Source: Pseudomonadota bacterium (GTDB lineage: Bacteria; Desulfobacterota; Desulfarculia; Desulfarculales; Desulfarculaceae). From it: a DNA stretch of 64,000 nt. The notes beneath the pieces are model-generated. The model saw only the letters and a list, made by a program, of their open reading frames with translations. It was not told where the DNA came from and did no database searches. Below, in pieces: positions 1 through 8,563 of this stretch (the stretch's first letter is position 1; each line of letters starts with the position of its first letter). The stretch covers positions 1 to 64,000 of the forward strand of contig JAHIND010000034.1 of the NCBI GenBank assembly GCA_018896025.1. Reading direction: 5' to 3'. Made by a program: the position numbers and the translations under genes.

Positions 1-1382
1 AAGGCGTAGGGCTGGGGAACGCCCACGTTGATGCCCACGTTGCCCACGTTCACCTCGCGGGCGAACAAGCGGGCGTTGGCCCCGCTGGCGGTCATGATGC
101 AGGCGCTGTGGCCCAGGTCGGTCTTGGAGTTGATCCAGCCGATCACCTGCTCCAGGCTGTCCGCCCGGATCAGGGCCGCCACCGCTCCGAAAGCCTCGTT
201 CTTGCAAATCTCCATGTCAACGTCCGCGTCTTCCAAGACCGTGGGGCCAAGGAAGTAGCCGTCAGGCAGGTCGGCCGGCACCATGGTGCGGCCGTCCAAG
301 ACCATCTTGGCGCCCTCGGACAGACCCTGCTCCACCCAGGCCCAGACCTTGTCCCGGCCCGCCGGGCTGGCGTAGGGGCCCATGGTCACCGATTCGTCCA
401 GGCCGTAGCCCAGCTTCATGGAGGCCGCGTTGGCCACCAGGGCCTGCTTCACCTCTTCGTAGCGAGCCTTGTCGCCCAGGATAACCACGTTGTCCGAGCC
501 CAGGCAGCGCTGGCCGGTCATGCCGAAGCAGCCCTGGCGCACGTAGGCCGGGCAGGACTCGATGTCCGCGTCGGGCATGATAACCACGGTGTTCTTGCCG
601 TTGCCGTTGAGGCTCGATGTCTTGCCCAGCTTGCCGCACTGGGCGAAAAGGTCCAGGCCCGCGCTGGTAGAGCCGATGAAGCCGATGCCTTCGATCTCCG
701 GCTGCTCCAGGATGTAACTGTTCACGTCGCGGCCGCCGTGGATCAGGTTGATGGCCCCCGCCGGGAAACCGGCCTCCAGGGCCACCTTGCTCATGTACTC
801 GGCGGCCACCGGGTCCTGGCGCGAGGGGCTCACCACCACCGAGCAGCCCGCGGCCAGGGCGTAGGGCACAAAGGAGCTCCAGGCGTGCATGGGGATGTTG
901 CCCGGCGTGACGATGAGGAAGGGGCCCAAAGGCTCCCAGGTCAGCCACATGTCGATGCCCCGGGCCAGGTTGTCGATGTGCTCGTTGCGCGCGGCCATGC
1001 CGTAGGCGGCCGAGCAGGCCGACTCGATGTTCTCGATGGAGCGGCGAACCGAGCCCTCGGCCTCCTTGATGGTGCGGCCGTGGTCCTGGGTCAGCACCCG
1101 GCTGAGCACGTCGGCCTCGCGGTCGAAGATCTGGCGCATGTCAAAGAGCATGCGGGCCCGCTCGCGCAGGGCGATGCCCTTCATGGCCTCGAAGCCCTGC
1201 ATGGCTGCTTCCACCGCCGCCCGGGCCTCGGCCTTGGTGGCTGTGGGGAACTCGGCGATCTCCACGCCCGTGGCCGGGTTGGTGGTCTTGTTGATGATCT
1301 CGGACTTGGACTCAACCCACTCGCCGCCGATGAGAAGCTTCAGGCGGCCGTAGTGGCTCTTGACTTCGGGTAATATGGCCAT
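1..1382 (-). CDS. Methylmalonate-semialdehyde-dehydrogenase-like aldehyde dehydrogenase (partial, C-terminus outside window)
   Basis: NAD-dependent aldehyde dehydrogenase of the MmsA type; 460 residues are visible and the family is about 490-500 long, so only the C-terminal end is missing. The catalytic cysteine is C293 in TGQRCLGS. The Arg directly before it and R113/R114 in GSVRRSIENIE match the two arginines that hold the substrate carboxylate in MmsA enzymes; ordinary ALDHs lack the first. MmsA enzymes convert malonate-semialdehyde-type acids to acyl-CoA with loss of CO2. The start is ATG at 1382 behind AGGAGAGGG. It is the last visible gene of the leftward operon after the enamidase and DUF1185 genes. 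Inference: it acts on 2-formylglutarate to give glutaryl-CoA. The ALDH class is sure; the substrate is not. Confidence 0.85.
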   Translation of the reverse strand, partial: MAILPEVKSHYGRLKLLIGGEWVESKSEIINKTTNPATGVEIAEFPTATKAEARAAVEAAMQGFEAMKGIALRERARMLFDMRQIFDREADVLSRVLTQDHGRTIKEAEGSVRRSIENIESACSAAYGMAARNEHIDNLARGIDMWLTWEPLGPFLIVTPGNIPMHAWSSFVPYALAAGCSVVVSPSRQDPVAAEYMSKVALEAGFPAGAINLIHGGRDVNSYILEQPEIEGIGFIGSTSAGLDLFAQCGKLGKTSSLNGNGKNTVVIMPDADIESCPAYVRQGCFGMTGQRCLGSDNVVILGDKARYEEVKQALVANAASMKLGYGLDESVTMGPYASPAGRDKVWAWVEQGLSEGAKMVLDGRTMVPADLPDGYFLGPTVLEDADVDMEICKNEAFGAVAALIRADSLEQVIGWINSKTDLGHSACIMTASGANARLFAREVNVGNVGINVGVPQPYA

Positions 1383-1422
1383 GGCAGGCCCTCTCCTAGA
1401 TAAATGGTTGCGGGTGCGGCCC

Positions 1423-2001
1423 TTAACGCAGGCCGTCCTCGTATTTTGCGTCTTTGGTGGTAAGACCGCCGATGCGGGGCAGCGGGCGGCCGGAGTCGGT
1501 GACCACCAGGGCCACCAGGATTTCGTCGGGCAGGGGCGCGTCTTCCACGCTGATGGTCATGCCGTCAAAGTGGGAGCGGATGAAAGCCGCGTCCTTGTGG
1601 TTCAGGGGCACGTCGATGGTGCAACCGGCCGGACCCCGTTTTTTCACCGAGGGGATCAGGGCCAAGCCCCGGCCCAGGGCCTTTCGGAAGGGGGCGCCCA
1701 GCTTGGGGTGCAGGATGGCCCCGCCGTGCTCCAGCTCGCCGCGGAGGCCCACGATGGCCGCCTTGCCGTAGCTCTCGCACTGCTCGGGGGTGATGCCCAG
1801 GGCTTCGCGGGCCTTGTTGCCCAGAAGGCCGCCCAACTCTTCGCCCATGTCCATCAGCTCGCTAAGGTCCTCGGCGTATTCGTGGGCAAAGGGGTTGTGG
1901 ATCACCGCGATAGCAGCTGCTTTGCGGGTGGCGGGCTTGATGTCCTTGCCCGCCTCCTGCAGGGTTTCCTCCACTATGGTTACCAGCTTGCGAATCTGCA
2001 T
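1423..2001 (-). CDS. Amino acid synthesis family protein (AA_synth, DUF1185)
   Basis: A 192-residue protein matching the AA_synth/DUF1185 family over its full length (N-terminal MQIRKLVTIVEET, central NPFAHEYAEDLSELM, C-terminal DEILVALVVTDSGRP). The family is soluble, without signal peptide or membrane segment, and has no established reaction; the name amino acid synthesis is historical. A good ribosome site (TAGGAGATG) precedes ATG at 2001. It lies 30 bases after the enamidase gene and 40 bases before the aldehyde dehydrogenase gene, so it is probably co-transcribed with both. Inference: it helps process an intermediate between 6-oxo-tetrahydronicotinate and the CoA ester, or the ammonia-releasing step. 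Confidence 0.8.
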   Translation of the reverse strand: MQIRKLVTIVEETLQEAGKDIKPATRKAAAIAVIHNPFAHEYAEDLSELMDMGEELGGLLGNKAREALGITPEQCESYGKAAIVGLRGELEHGGAILHPKLGAPFRKALGRGLALIPSVKKRGPAGCTIDVPLNHKDAAFIRSHFDGMTISVEDAPLPDEILVALVVTDSGRPLPRIGGLTTKDAKYEDGLR

Positions 2002-2031
2002 GGCTTCATCTCCTAAAGGATAGACAAATAA

Positions 2032-3189
2032 TTAAGCAACCACCTGGGCCTTGCGCACCGCCGGGGGGGTGTTGCGGCTGACCTTGGCCACCACCTTGCC
2101 GTCGATGAGAATCATGCTGATGCCCGGAGTGTCGCCTTCGGTCAGCGCCTGAAGCACGTCCTCGCCGGGCGAACCGATGGGGGTGTCCATGAACACCAGG
2201 TCTGCTTCCAGACCGGGGGCGATGCGGCCTCGGTTGAGGCCGTAGAGTTTGGCGGTGTTGCCGCTGGCCATGGCCACGGTTAGCTCCGGGGCCACCCCGC
2301 CCAGGCTGGCCACCATGGCCATGTTGCGCAGGATGCCCAGGGTCACCACGCCGGTGCCGCTGGGGGCGTCGTTGCCGAAGATCACCCGGCCCCACTGCTT
2401 GGTCTCGTCCATGTAGCGGGCCACCTCGGCGGCGCGCTTCACGTTGCCGCACTGCACGATCTCGATGGCGATGTCGGTCTGGTCGATGATGCGCTTGGCC
2501 TCTTCCAGGCTGACCGCGGTGGGGCCGCCGTTGATGTGGCTGGCCACCGAGGGGCCGGTGGCGATGATCTGCTCCGCGCCCACCACCGAGGAGCCGGGGA
2601 TGGAGGTGCCGCCGGTGTGCATCATCACGGTCATGCCCCGGGCCTTGGCCCAGGAGACCATCTCCGCCGCCTCGGCGGGCTCCTTCACCGAGCCCAGGCC
2701 CACCTCGCCGATCACCTTGACCCCGGCCTGGGCGCACTCTTCGATGTCCGCCTCGGTGAGGCCCTTTTCCAGGATCAGGGCGCCGCCCAAGACCTTCATG
2801 CCGCCGGGGCGCACTGCGGCCCAGCTCTTGGCGGCCACGATGGCCAGGCACTTGGTGCCCAGGGCGTCCTTGGGACGGCCGGGCAGGTGAACCTCGCCCG
2901 CGCTGATGGAGGTGGTAACGCCTCCGTGCAGGGAGGAGTCCAGGAAATTCATCATCTGCTGCCGGGGGGTCCAGTCGCCCAGGACCACGTGGCAGTGAGA
3001 GTCGATGAGACCGGGAGTCAGCGCGCAGCCTTGGGCGTCGATCACGGTGGCGCCTTGGGGAGCGCTGAGGCCGGAGCCGACCTCTTGTATCAGTCCGTCG
3101 GCGATGACCACGCTGTCCGCGTTCAGAATGGGGTTTTCAACTTCGCCGCTAAGCATAAGGCCGACGTTTTTTACCAATACCGAGCTCAT
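2032..3189 (-). CDS. ena: Enamidase-like amidohydrolase (6-oxo-1,4,5,6-tetrahydronicotinate hydrolase)
   Basis: A 385-residue amidohydrolase-superfamily protein that, from memory of the sequence, is close along its whole length to Eubacterium barkeri enamidase, which opens 6-oxo-1,4,5,6-tetrahydronicotinate to 2-formylglutarate and ammonium. Visible metal-site residues are H65 and H67 (DSHCH), a Glu rather than carboxylated Lys as bridge (E162 in IGEVGLGSVK), H191 (MMHTGG), H218 (SHINGGPTA) and D274 (FGNDAPSGTG). The stretch STSIPGSS-like MMHTGGTSIPGSS and the terminal SRNTPPA are also shared. Start ATG at 3189 with GGAAGGAAG upstream. It sits 28 bases after the regulator gene, and a 6-hydroxynicotinate-reductase-like gene lies in the divergent operon, which supports the assignment. 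Confidence 0.88.
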   Translation of the reverse strand: MSSVLVKNVGLMLSGEVENPILNADSVVIADGLIQEVGSGLSAPQGATVIDAQGCALTPGLIDSHCHVVLGDWTPRQQMMNFLDSSLHGGVTTSISAGEVHLPGRPKDALGTKCLAIVAAKSWAAVRPGGMKVLGGALILEKGLTEADIEECAQAGVKVIGEVGLGSVKEPAEAAEMVSWAKARGMTVMMHTGGTSIPGSSVVGAEQIIATGPSVASHINGGPTAVSLEEAKRIIDQTDIAIEIVQCGNVKRAAEVARYMDETKQWGRVIFGNDAPSGTGVVTLGILRNMAMVASLGGVAPELTVAMASGNTAKLYGLNRGRIAPGLEADLVFMDTPIGSPGEDVLQALTEGDTPGISMILIDGKVVAKVSRNTPPAVRKAQVVA

Positions 3190-3217
3190 TTAATATGCTT
3201 CCTTCCTGAAATAGCCT

Positions 3218-3763
3218 TTACCAACTGGGCGGGGTGACCACCCACACCACCCGGCAGGGCTCCTTGCCGTCGTTGGTCCAGGCGTGGGGCTGATTGGATG
3301 AGTAGTAGAAGGAGGAACCGGCAGGCACCTGATGGATGTCCTCGCCCAAACGCAAGGTAAGCTGTCCTTCCAGCACCAAACCGAACTCTTCGCCCATGTG
3401 ATGATAGTCTTCCTTGGTGCCGCCGCCCGGTTGGATTACGGTGTAAAATGGCTGCATGTGCCGGTGTTTGACCATGCGCACCATCTGCTTTATGTCCGCT
3501 TTCCAGCGGGGCAGGCTAACCCGCACCCATTGGGAGGGGTCGAGCACCACGGGATCGTCATCGGTTTCGTCGTCAAAAAAGTCGACGATCCTGGCCTCCA
3601 GGACCGCGGCGATTTTTTTCAGGGCCGCGATAGAAGGGGAGGCTTTGTCGTTTTCTATCTGCGACAAATGGGCCGCCGTGCACTGAGCCAGATTGGCCAC
3701 CTGCTGCAAAGTCAGGTTTTTGGCCAGCCTAAGCGCCTTTAATTTGCATCCTAGCGTTTCCAA
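3218..3763 (-). CDS. XRE-family regulator with C-terminal cupin domain
   Basis: A 181-residue DNA-binding regulator. Residues about 6-62 form an XRE helix-turn-helix (LTLQQVANLAQ, then HLSQIENDKASPS); about 105-178 form a small cupin barrel (HHMGEEFGLVLEGQ, then PAGSSFYYSSNQPHAWTN). Proteins of this design usually sense a small ligand or oxidation state and control an adjacent operon. No ATG or GTG exists upstream of the helix-turn-helix in frame; the only usual start is TTG at 3763, with GGGGAGG about 13 bases ahead, so initiation is probably weak. It is first in the leftward operon and faces the TRAP/hydroxylase operon, so it most likely controls both directions. Ligand unknown; a pyridine carboxylate would fit. 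Confidence 0.9.
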   Translation of the reverse strand: METLGCKLKALRLAKNLTLQQVANLAQCTAAHLSQIENDKASPSIAALKKIAAVLEARIVDFFDDETDDDPVVLDPSQWVRVSLPRWKADIKQMVRMVKHRHMQPFYTVIQPGGGTKEDYHHMGEEFGLVLEGQLTLRLGEDIHQVPAGSSFYYSSNQPHAWTNDGKEPCRVVWVVTPPSW

Positions 3764-3834
3764 ATCCTCTGTCGCGCCTCCCCGAAATAAAAACTGCTTG
3801 ACGAAGCCTTTAAATTAAATATAGGTTAAAAAAT

Positions 3835-3863
3835 ATACTATCTATTAACAAGGGCTTGGTCAA
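3835..3863 (-). promoter_or_regulatory. Likely sigma-70 promoter of the regulator-enamidase operon
   Basis: On the minus strand TTGACC (3863-3858) and TAGTAT (3840-3835) are 17 bases apart. The predicted start of transcription is near 3828, about 65 bases before the TTG start codon. Confidence 0.45.
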
Positions 3864-4070
3864 GAGCAAAAAGGGAACAAGATGGCAGGTCATAACAGAA
3901 TTGAAACATTGCCGCATCCTCCCTTGAAGAAGGCGCCTTGGGCGTCCTCACCGGCCGTCCGGGCAATGCCCTCGCGAAATTACCATCAAATAAGTAAACT
4001 AAATCAGCATGATCTGGTGGGCGGCTGCCGCCGGGGCAGGCGATAGGCCACGCGGCTGATTACAATTAAC

Positions 4071-4098
4071 TTGACGTCTGGGCGATTTTAACTATATT
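4071..4098 (+). promoter_or_regulatory. Likely sigma-70 promoter of the TRAP-hydroxylase operon
   Basis: TTGACG (4071-4076) and TATATT (4093-4098) are 16 bases apart. This predicts a leader of nearly 200 bases before dctP. The two ATTTTAAC copies at 4085-4092 and 4096-4103 overlap the -10 element. Confidence 0.45.
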
Positions 4099-4103
4099 TT
4101 AAC
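4085..4103 (+). promoter_or_regulatory. Candidate operator: ATTTTAAC direct repeat
   Basis: ATTTTAAC occurs at 4085-4092 and 4096-4103, eleven bases apart (one helical turn), over the -10 of the rightward promoter. The inverse word GTTAAAA occurs at 3825-3831, at the predicted start site of the regulator transcript. It is a plausible site for the XRE-cupin regulator, but an AT-rich region yields such words by chance. Confidence 0.25.
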
Positions 4104-4300
4104 AAATAAAGCAAATATTAATTTAATCCTGATCGGGCCTTCATGGCTGGAGAGCAAAAGTAAGGTAATGAGCGCTAGATGGTAAACAAACAATTGAATA
4201 GCTTAGTATCGGCTATTTTATTGCGCTTACAGATACGCGCCCTCCTGGGTGCGGGAGTTGGCGCTTCATCCATGTCACTCAGTTAAGGAGGGCGATTCAG

Positions 4301-5374
4301 ATGAGAAAGTCTGTATGGTTGATAGGCCTGTTGGCGGCGCTCTTGGTCTGCTTCAGCGGCCTGACCAGTGCCAAGGCCGCTGACGAGAAAAAGAGCATCC
4401 ACCTGAAATTCTCCACCTGGCATCCCCCGATGAGCCGTGAGGTGAAGACGGTGTGGATCCCCATGTTGGAGGAGCTCAAGAAACGCAGCAACGGCCGCAT
4501 CACCTACACCCTTTACGCGGGCGGCGCTTTGGGCAAGGGCCCCGAGCACTTCGACATCGTGAAGAACGGCCTGGCCGACATGGGCTACTTCACCGCCACT
4601 TGGACCCCCGGCCGCTTTCCCCTGACCGACGTGCTGTCCATGGCCAGCTGGGTGGACGGCAAGGATCTGGCCGCCAACATAGGCAACCAGGTCTACGCCA
4701 AGGCCTTGCAGGAAGAATTCAAGGGCGTCAAGGTGCTGGAGCTAAACGGATGCATCCAGTCCTTTTTGTGGACCACCAAGCCGGTGCACACCTTGGAAGA
4801 CCTCAAGGGCCTGAAGATTCGCACCCCCGGCGGCATGCAGACCGGCTACATCAAGTCCCTGGGCGCCCAGCCCGTGTTCATGCCCCTGGGAGACGTGTAC
4901 CTGGCCATGGAGACCGGCACCATCGACGGTCTGGTCACCTGCCCGCCCCTGGTGCTGGCTTTCAAGCTCTATGAAGTGGCCAAGTACGGCGTCAAGGCCA
5001 CCTTTGGCTGCGTGTCCGAGGGCGTGATCATGAACCAGAAGTCCTGGGACCGCACCCCGGCCGACCTGCAGAAGATCATCGTGGAGGTTGTTGGCAACCC
5101 CTTCGCCACCACCCACGGCCTGGACAAGAAGACCTACGGCCAGATGATGACAGAGATTGAGGCCAAGGGCGTTAAGGTCTACACCCTGCCTCCCAAGGAG
5201 GAAGAGCGCTGGTTCACCCGCTTCCAGAACGTCACCCGCGAGTGGGTGGCCAACTTGGAAAAGCAGGGCAAGCCCGCCAAGGAAGCCGTGCTGATGTACA
5301 CCCAGATCGTGGAGCAGGCCGGTTCCAAGTGCGTGGCCGCTCCGCCCGAGTGGCACACCGGCGGCAAGAAGTAA
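4301..5374 (+). CDS. dctP: TRAP transporter periplasmic solute-binding protein (DctP type)
   Basis: A 357-residue extracytoplasmic binding protein of a TRAP uptake system. It starts with a Sec signal peptide (MRKSV, hydrophobic LLAALLVC, cleavage near AKA-ADE). The mature part shows the DctP landmarks: HLKFSTWHPP near the N-terminus, then LKIRTPGG, whose Arg pairs with the ligand carboxylate in this family, and GDVYLAMETGTIDG. The ATG at 4301 follows AAGGAGG. First gene of an operon with dctQ and dctM and then the molybdenum hydroxylase genes, so the cargo is probably the hydroxylase substrate, a carboxylate such as nicotinate (inference). Confidence 0.93.
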   Translation: MRKSVWLIGLLAALLVCFSGLTSAKAADEKKSIHLKFSTWHPPMSREVKTVWIPMLEELKKRSNGRITYTLYAGGALGKGPEHFDIVKNGLADMGYFTATWTPGRFPLTDVLSMASWVDGKDLAANIGNQVYAKALQEEFKGVKVLELNGCIQSFLWTTKPVHTLEDLKGLKIRTPGGMQTGYIKSLGAQPVFMPLGDVYLAMETGTIDGLVTCPPLVLAFKLYEVAKYGVKATFGCVSEGVIMNQKSWDRTPADLQKIIVEVVGNPFATTHGLDKKTYGQMMTEIEAKGVKVYTLPPKEEERWFTRFQNVTREWVANLEKQGKPAKEAVLMYTQIVEQAGSKCVAAPPEWHTGGKK

Positions 5375-5416
5375 CAACCTTATAAGCAGGCTCATGTCCC
5401 GGACCTGGGAGGCCCC

Positions 5417-5905
5417 ATGGAAGCTTACGAAAACATCAAGGTCCTTATCCAGAAGGTCACCCGAGTCCTGACCTACGTGGGCATGTTTCTGCTCATCCCC
5501 ATGATGCTATGGACGACAGCCGAGGTGGTGGGCCGGGCCGTTTGGTCCCGGCCCATCCCCGGCACCCTGGAAATGTCCAGCTACATGTTGTCGGTGTTCG
5601 TTCTGCTGGGCCTGGCCTACACCCATCAGGTGAAGGGCCACGTGCGGGTCACCATGTTCACCGACCGGCTGCCGGAAAAAGTGTCCATGAGCCTGGACCT
5701 TATAACCACACTTTTGAGCATCTTCATCATCGCCATACTCTGCTGGCAAGGCTACGTGGTGGCCATGGAAGAGGTTTCGGTCTCGGACATGTTGCGCGTC
5801 CCCCAGTATCCCTTCCGGATGCTGGTATCCGTGGCTGCCCTGTTCCTTTGTCTGGAGTTGATTTGCGATCTGGTGGATACGGTGCGCAAGCTGGCAGGTA
5901 AGTGA
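5417..5905 (+). CDS. dctQ: TRAP transporter small permease (DctQ type)
   Basis: A 162-residue inner-membrane protein with four hydrophobic segments (about residues 18-38, 52-70, 90-110 and 130-150) and the usual small-subunit landmark RAVWSRPIPGTLEMSSY in the first loop. It partners the large permease encoded next. Its stop overlaps the dctM start by four bases (ATGA), which suggests translational coupling. A GGGAGG site lies just ahead of ATG 5417. Confidence 0.92.
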   Translation: MEAYENIKVLIQKVTRVLTYVGMFLLIPMMLWTTAEVVGRAVWSRPIPGTLEMSSYMLSVFVLLGLAYTHQVKGHVRVTMFTDRLPEKVSMSLDLITTLLSIFIIAILCWQGYVVAMEEVSVSDMLRVPQYPFRMLVSVAALFLCLELICDLVDTVRKLAGK

Positions 5906-7215
5906 TGATGGATCCCATCACCGTTGGAGTCATCGGCACCATAGCCGTTTTCGTGCTCCTGTTCTTGGGCATGCCCATAGCCTTCTCCCTGATGCTGGTG
6001 GGCTTTTCCGGCATCGGCTACCTGGCCTCCTTTGATGCCGCGCTGCCCAAGGTGGCCAGCACGGTGTGGGAAGTGGCCTCCTTTTACCCCTACACGGTGA
6101 TACCCCTGTTCATCGTCATGGGCGGTTTTGCCAGCAGTTCGGGCATCACCCGCGAGTTGTACGGCACCTTCGACAAATGGATGCGCCGCCTGCCCGGCGG
6201 CCTGGCCATAGCCACCATCGGGGCCTGCGGCGGTTTCGCGGCGGTTTCCGGCTCCTCGGTGGCCACGGCAGCCACCATGGGCACCGTGGCCCTGCCGGAG
6301 ATGAAGCGCTTCAACTACGACCCCCGCCTGGCCACAGGCGCGGTGGCCGCGGGCGGCACCCTGGGATTCTTGATCCCTCCCAGCATCGGCTTCGTGGTCT
6401 ACGGCATGCTCACCGAGCAGTCCATCGGCAAGCTGTTGGTGGCGGGCATGCTGCCGGGCCTGTTGCTCACGGTTTCCTACATCGGCATCATCGTCGCCTG
6501 GGTGAAGATGAACCCGGCCATGGCCCCGGCTACCCCGGGCAAGGTCACCTGGGCTGAAAAGTTCGCCTCCCTCAAGGGCGTTTGGGAGCCCTTGGTGCTG
6601 TTCTTGATCGTCATGGGCGGCATCTACGCCGGTTTCTTCACCCCCACCGAGGCCGGCGCGGTGGGCGCCACGGTTTTGTTCATCGTGGCCATGGTAAAGG
6701 GACGCCTGAGTATGGAAGTGCTCATCGGCGCCCTCTTCGAGTCGGTGCGCATCTCGGTGATGGTGCTGTTCCTGGTGGCCGGCGCCAACGTGTTCAGTTA
6801 CTTCCTGGCCCTATCCACCATCCCCATGGCGGTTGCCGGTTGGGCGTCGGGGCTGCAGGTTTCCCCCTACCTGATCGTCACGGTCATCATCCTAATCTAT
6901 CTGTTCCTGGGCTGCTTCTTGGACGCCATCTCCATGATGGTGCTCACCCTGCCGGTGATTTATCCCATCATCACCGCCCTGCATTTCGACCCCATCTGGT
7001 TCGGGGTCATCGCGGTGCTTATGATGGAGGCAGGCCTGATCACCCCGCCCATGGGCCTGAACATCTTCACCGTGGCCGGGGTGGCCACGGACGTAAAGGT
7101 GGAGACGATCTTCCGGGGGGTGGCGCCGTTCCTCTTGGCGGTTTTCTTGGTGGTGTTTTTGATCACGGTCATCCCCGGCATTGCCACCGTGTTGCCGGAC
7201 ATGATGAACCGGTAG
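5902..7215 (+). CDS. dctM: TRAP transporter large permease (DctM type)
   Basis: A 437-residue polytopic inner-membrane protein with about a dozen hydrophobic segments, the sodium-coupled channel of the TRAP system. Recognisable DctM stretches are GMPIAFSLMLVG near the N-terminus, GGFAAVSGSSVATAATMG, LIPPSIGFVVYG, FFTPTEAGAVGA and, near the C-terminus, ITPPMGLNIFTVAG. Length is normal. A second ATG three bases downstream (5905) could also serve as the start. The 2Fe-2S hydroxylase subunit gene begins twelve bases after its stop, so transport and first oxidation are co-expressed. Confidence 0.93.
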   Translation: MMMDPITVGVIGTIAVFVLLFLGMPIAFSLMLVGFSGIGYLASFDAALPKVASTVWEVASFYPYTVIPLFIVMGGFASSSGITRELYGTFDKWMRRLPGGLAIATIGACGGFAAVSGSSVATAATMGTVALPEMKRFNYDPRLATGAVAAGGTLGFLIPPSIGFVVYGMLTEQSIGKLLVAGMLPGLLLTVSYIGIIVAWVKMNPAMAPATPGKVTWAEKFASLKGVWEPLVLFLIVMGGIYAGFFTPTEAGAVGATVLFIVAMVKGRLSMEVLIGALFESVRISVMVLFLVAGANVFSYFLALSTIPMAVAGWASGLQVSPYLIVTVIILIYLFLGCFLDAISMMVLTLPVIYPIITALHFDPIWFGVIAVLMMEAGLITPPMGLNIFTVAGVATDVKVETIFRGVAPFLLAVFLVVFLITVIPGIATVLPDMMNR

Positions 7216-7227
7216 GGACGAACTGAC

Positions 7228-7710
7228 ATGCCCCTGAAGTTCACTCTCAACGGCAAAGAGGTTTGCCTGGAAGACGTGCCGGGCGAGGCCACCCTCCTGG
7301 AGGTGCTGCGCCGAAAGCTGGGCATGCTGGGAGCCAAGGAAGGCTGCGGAGTGGGCGAATGCGGGGCCTGCACCGTGCTGTTGGACGGCAAGGCGGTTGA
7401 TTCTTGCCTCACCGCCGCCTGGCAGGCGGCTGGGCGCGAGGTCACCACGGTGGAGGGCCTGGCCCAGGGCGAGACGCTGCACCCCATGCAACAGGGCTTT
7501 GCCGACACCGGTGCGGTGCAGTGCGGCTTTTGCACTCCCGGCATGATCCTCACCGCCCTTGATCTGGTGGAGCAGGCGCCAAAGCCCAGCGACCAGGAGA
7601 TACGCCGGGCCATGTCCGGCAACCTGTGCCGCTGCACCGGCTACCACGACGTGGTGCGCGCGGTGCGGCGCGGGGCCAAGTACATGCGTGGGGAAGGGGA
7701 GGAGCAATGA
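7228..7710 (+). CDS. Molybdenum hydroxylase small subunit (two 2Fe-2S clusters)
   Basis: A 160-residue electron-transfer subunit of the xanthine dehydrogenase family. The plant-ferredoxin-type cluster is held by C40, C45, C48 and C60 (GCGVGECGACTVLLDG), the second by C99, C102, C134 and C136 (CGFCTPGM, then GNLCRCTGYH). It passes electrons from the molybdenum site in the large subunit to FAD in the medium subunit. Cytoplasmic, no signal peptide. Its stop overlaps the start of the FAD subunit (ATGA). The order small-FAD-large is one common arrangement. The substrate cannot be read from this subunit. Confidence 0.95.
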   Translation: MPLKFTLNGKEVCLEDVPGEATLLEVLRRKLGMLGAKEGCGVGECGACTVLLDGKAVDSCLTAAWQAAGREVTTVEGLAQGETLHPMQQGFADTGAVQCGFCTPGMILTALDLVEQAPKPSDQEIRRAMSGNLCRCTGYHDVVRAVRRGAKYMRGEGEEQ

Positions 7711-8563
7711 GCCGCTTCCTGACCCCCGCCACGGTGCAAGAGGCCCTGGAGGCCTTGGCCCAGCCCGGAGCCAAGGTTTTGGCCGGTGGCACCGACCTGA
7801 TGATTTTCCTGCGCCAGGCCCGCATGAACGGAGCCGAGCTGCCCGAGTTGTTGGTGGACGTAACCCGCCTGCCCGAGCTGAAGCGCCTGGAACTGGACGG
7901 GCCGGGCTGCTACCTGGGGGCCGGGCTCACCTTCCGCTTCTTGGATGAAAGCCCCGAGGCCAGGCGGCACATCCCGGTTCTGGCCCAGGCGGCCTCCATG
8001 GTGGGCTCCATGCAGGTGCGCCAGACCGGCACCATCGGGGGCAACGTGGCCAACGGCTCCCCGGCGGCCGACGGCATGAGCGCCCTGGTGGCCCTGGACG
8101 CGGTGGCCGAGATCGCCTCCCTGGAGGGCGTGCGCCATTGCCCGCTCAGCGAGCTGATCACCGCGCCTAACCAGACCACCCTTACTCCGGGCGAACTGAT
8201 TTTGGGCTACGCCATCACCCCGCCTCCCGAGCCCGAAGGCCAGGTGTTCCTCAAGGTGGGCCGCCGCCACGAGGTGGCGGTGTCGCGGCTCAATCTGGCC
8301 GCCTGTCTGGACCGCGACCTGGCCGACCCACGGGTGGTGCTGGGCTCGTGTTTCCCTTCTCCGCGCCGCCTGGCCGACGTGGAGGCGCTTATCAAGAACG
8401 GCAAGCCCGGCCCCGCCCTGTGGCAGGCCGCAGGCGAGCAGGCGGCCGGCCACTTCACCGACGTGTGCGGTTGGCGCTCCTCGGCCACCTACAAGGTCCC
8501 GGCCATCACCCGCATCACCGCCAGGGCCCTCAAGCGGGCCTGGGCCCAGTTGGAGGACCGGTC

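Larger units (their letters stand above)
3764..4300. other. AT-rich divergent control region
   Basis: About 540 bases without a gene between the regulator and the TRAP transporter operon. It is clearly more AT-rich than its surroundings. I see one likely promoter in each direction (listed separately) and repeated TTTTAAC/GTTAAAA words near both. No riboswitch, terminator or RNA gene was recognised. Confidence 0.7.

Noticed and set aside
3764..4300. Sigma-54 promoter for the TRAP operon
   Set aside because: No TGGCAC-N5-TTGC-like pair with intact GG and GC was found, and the neighbouring regulator is not an enhancer-binding protein.
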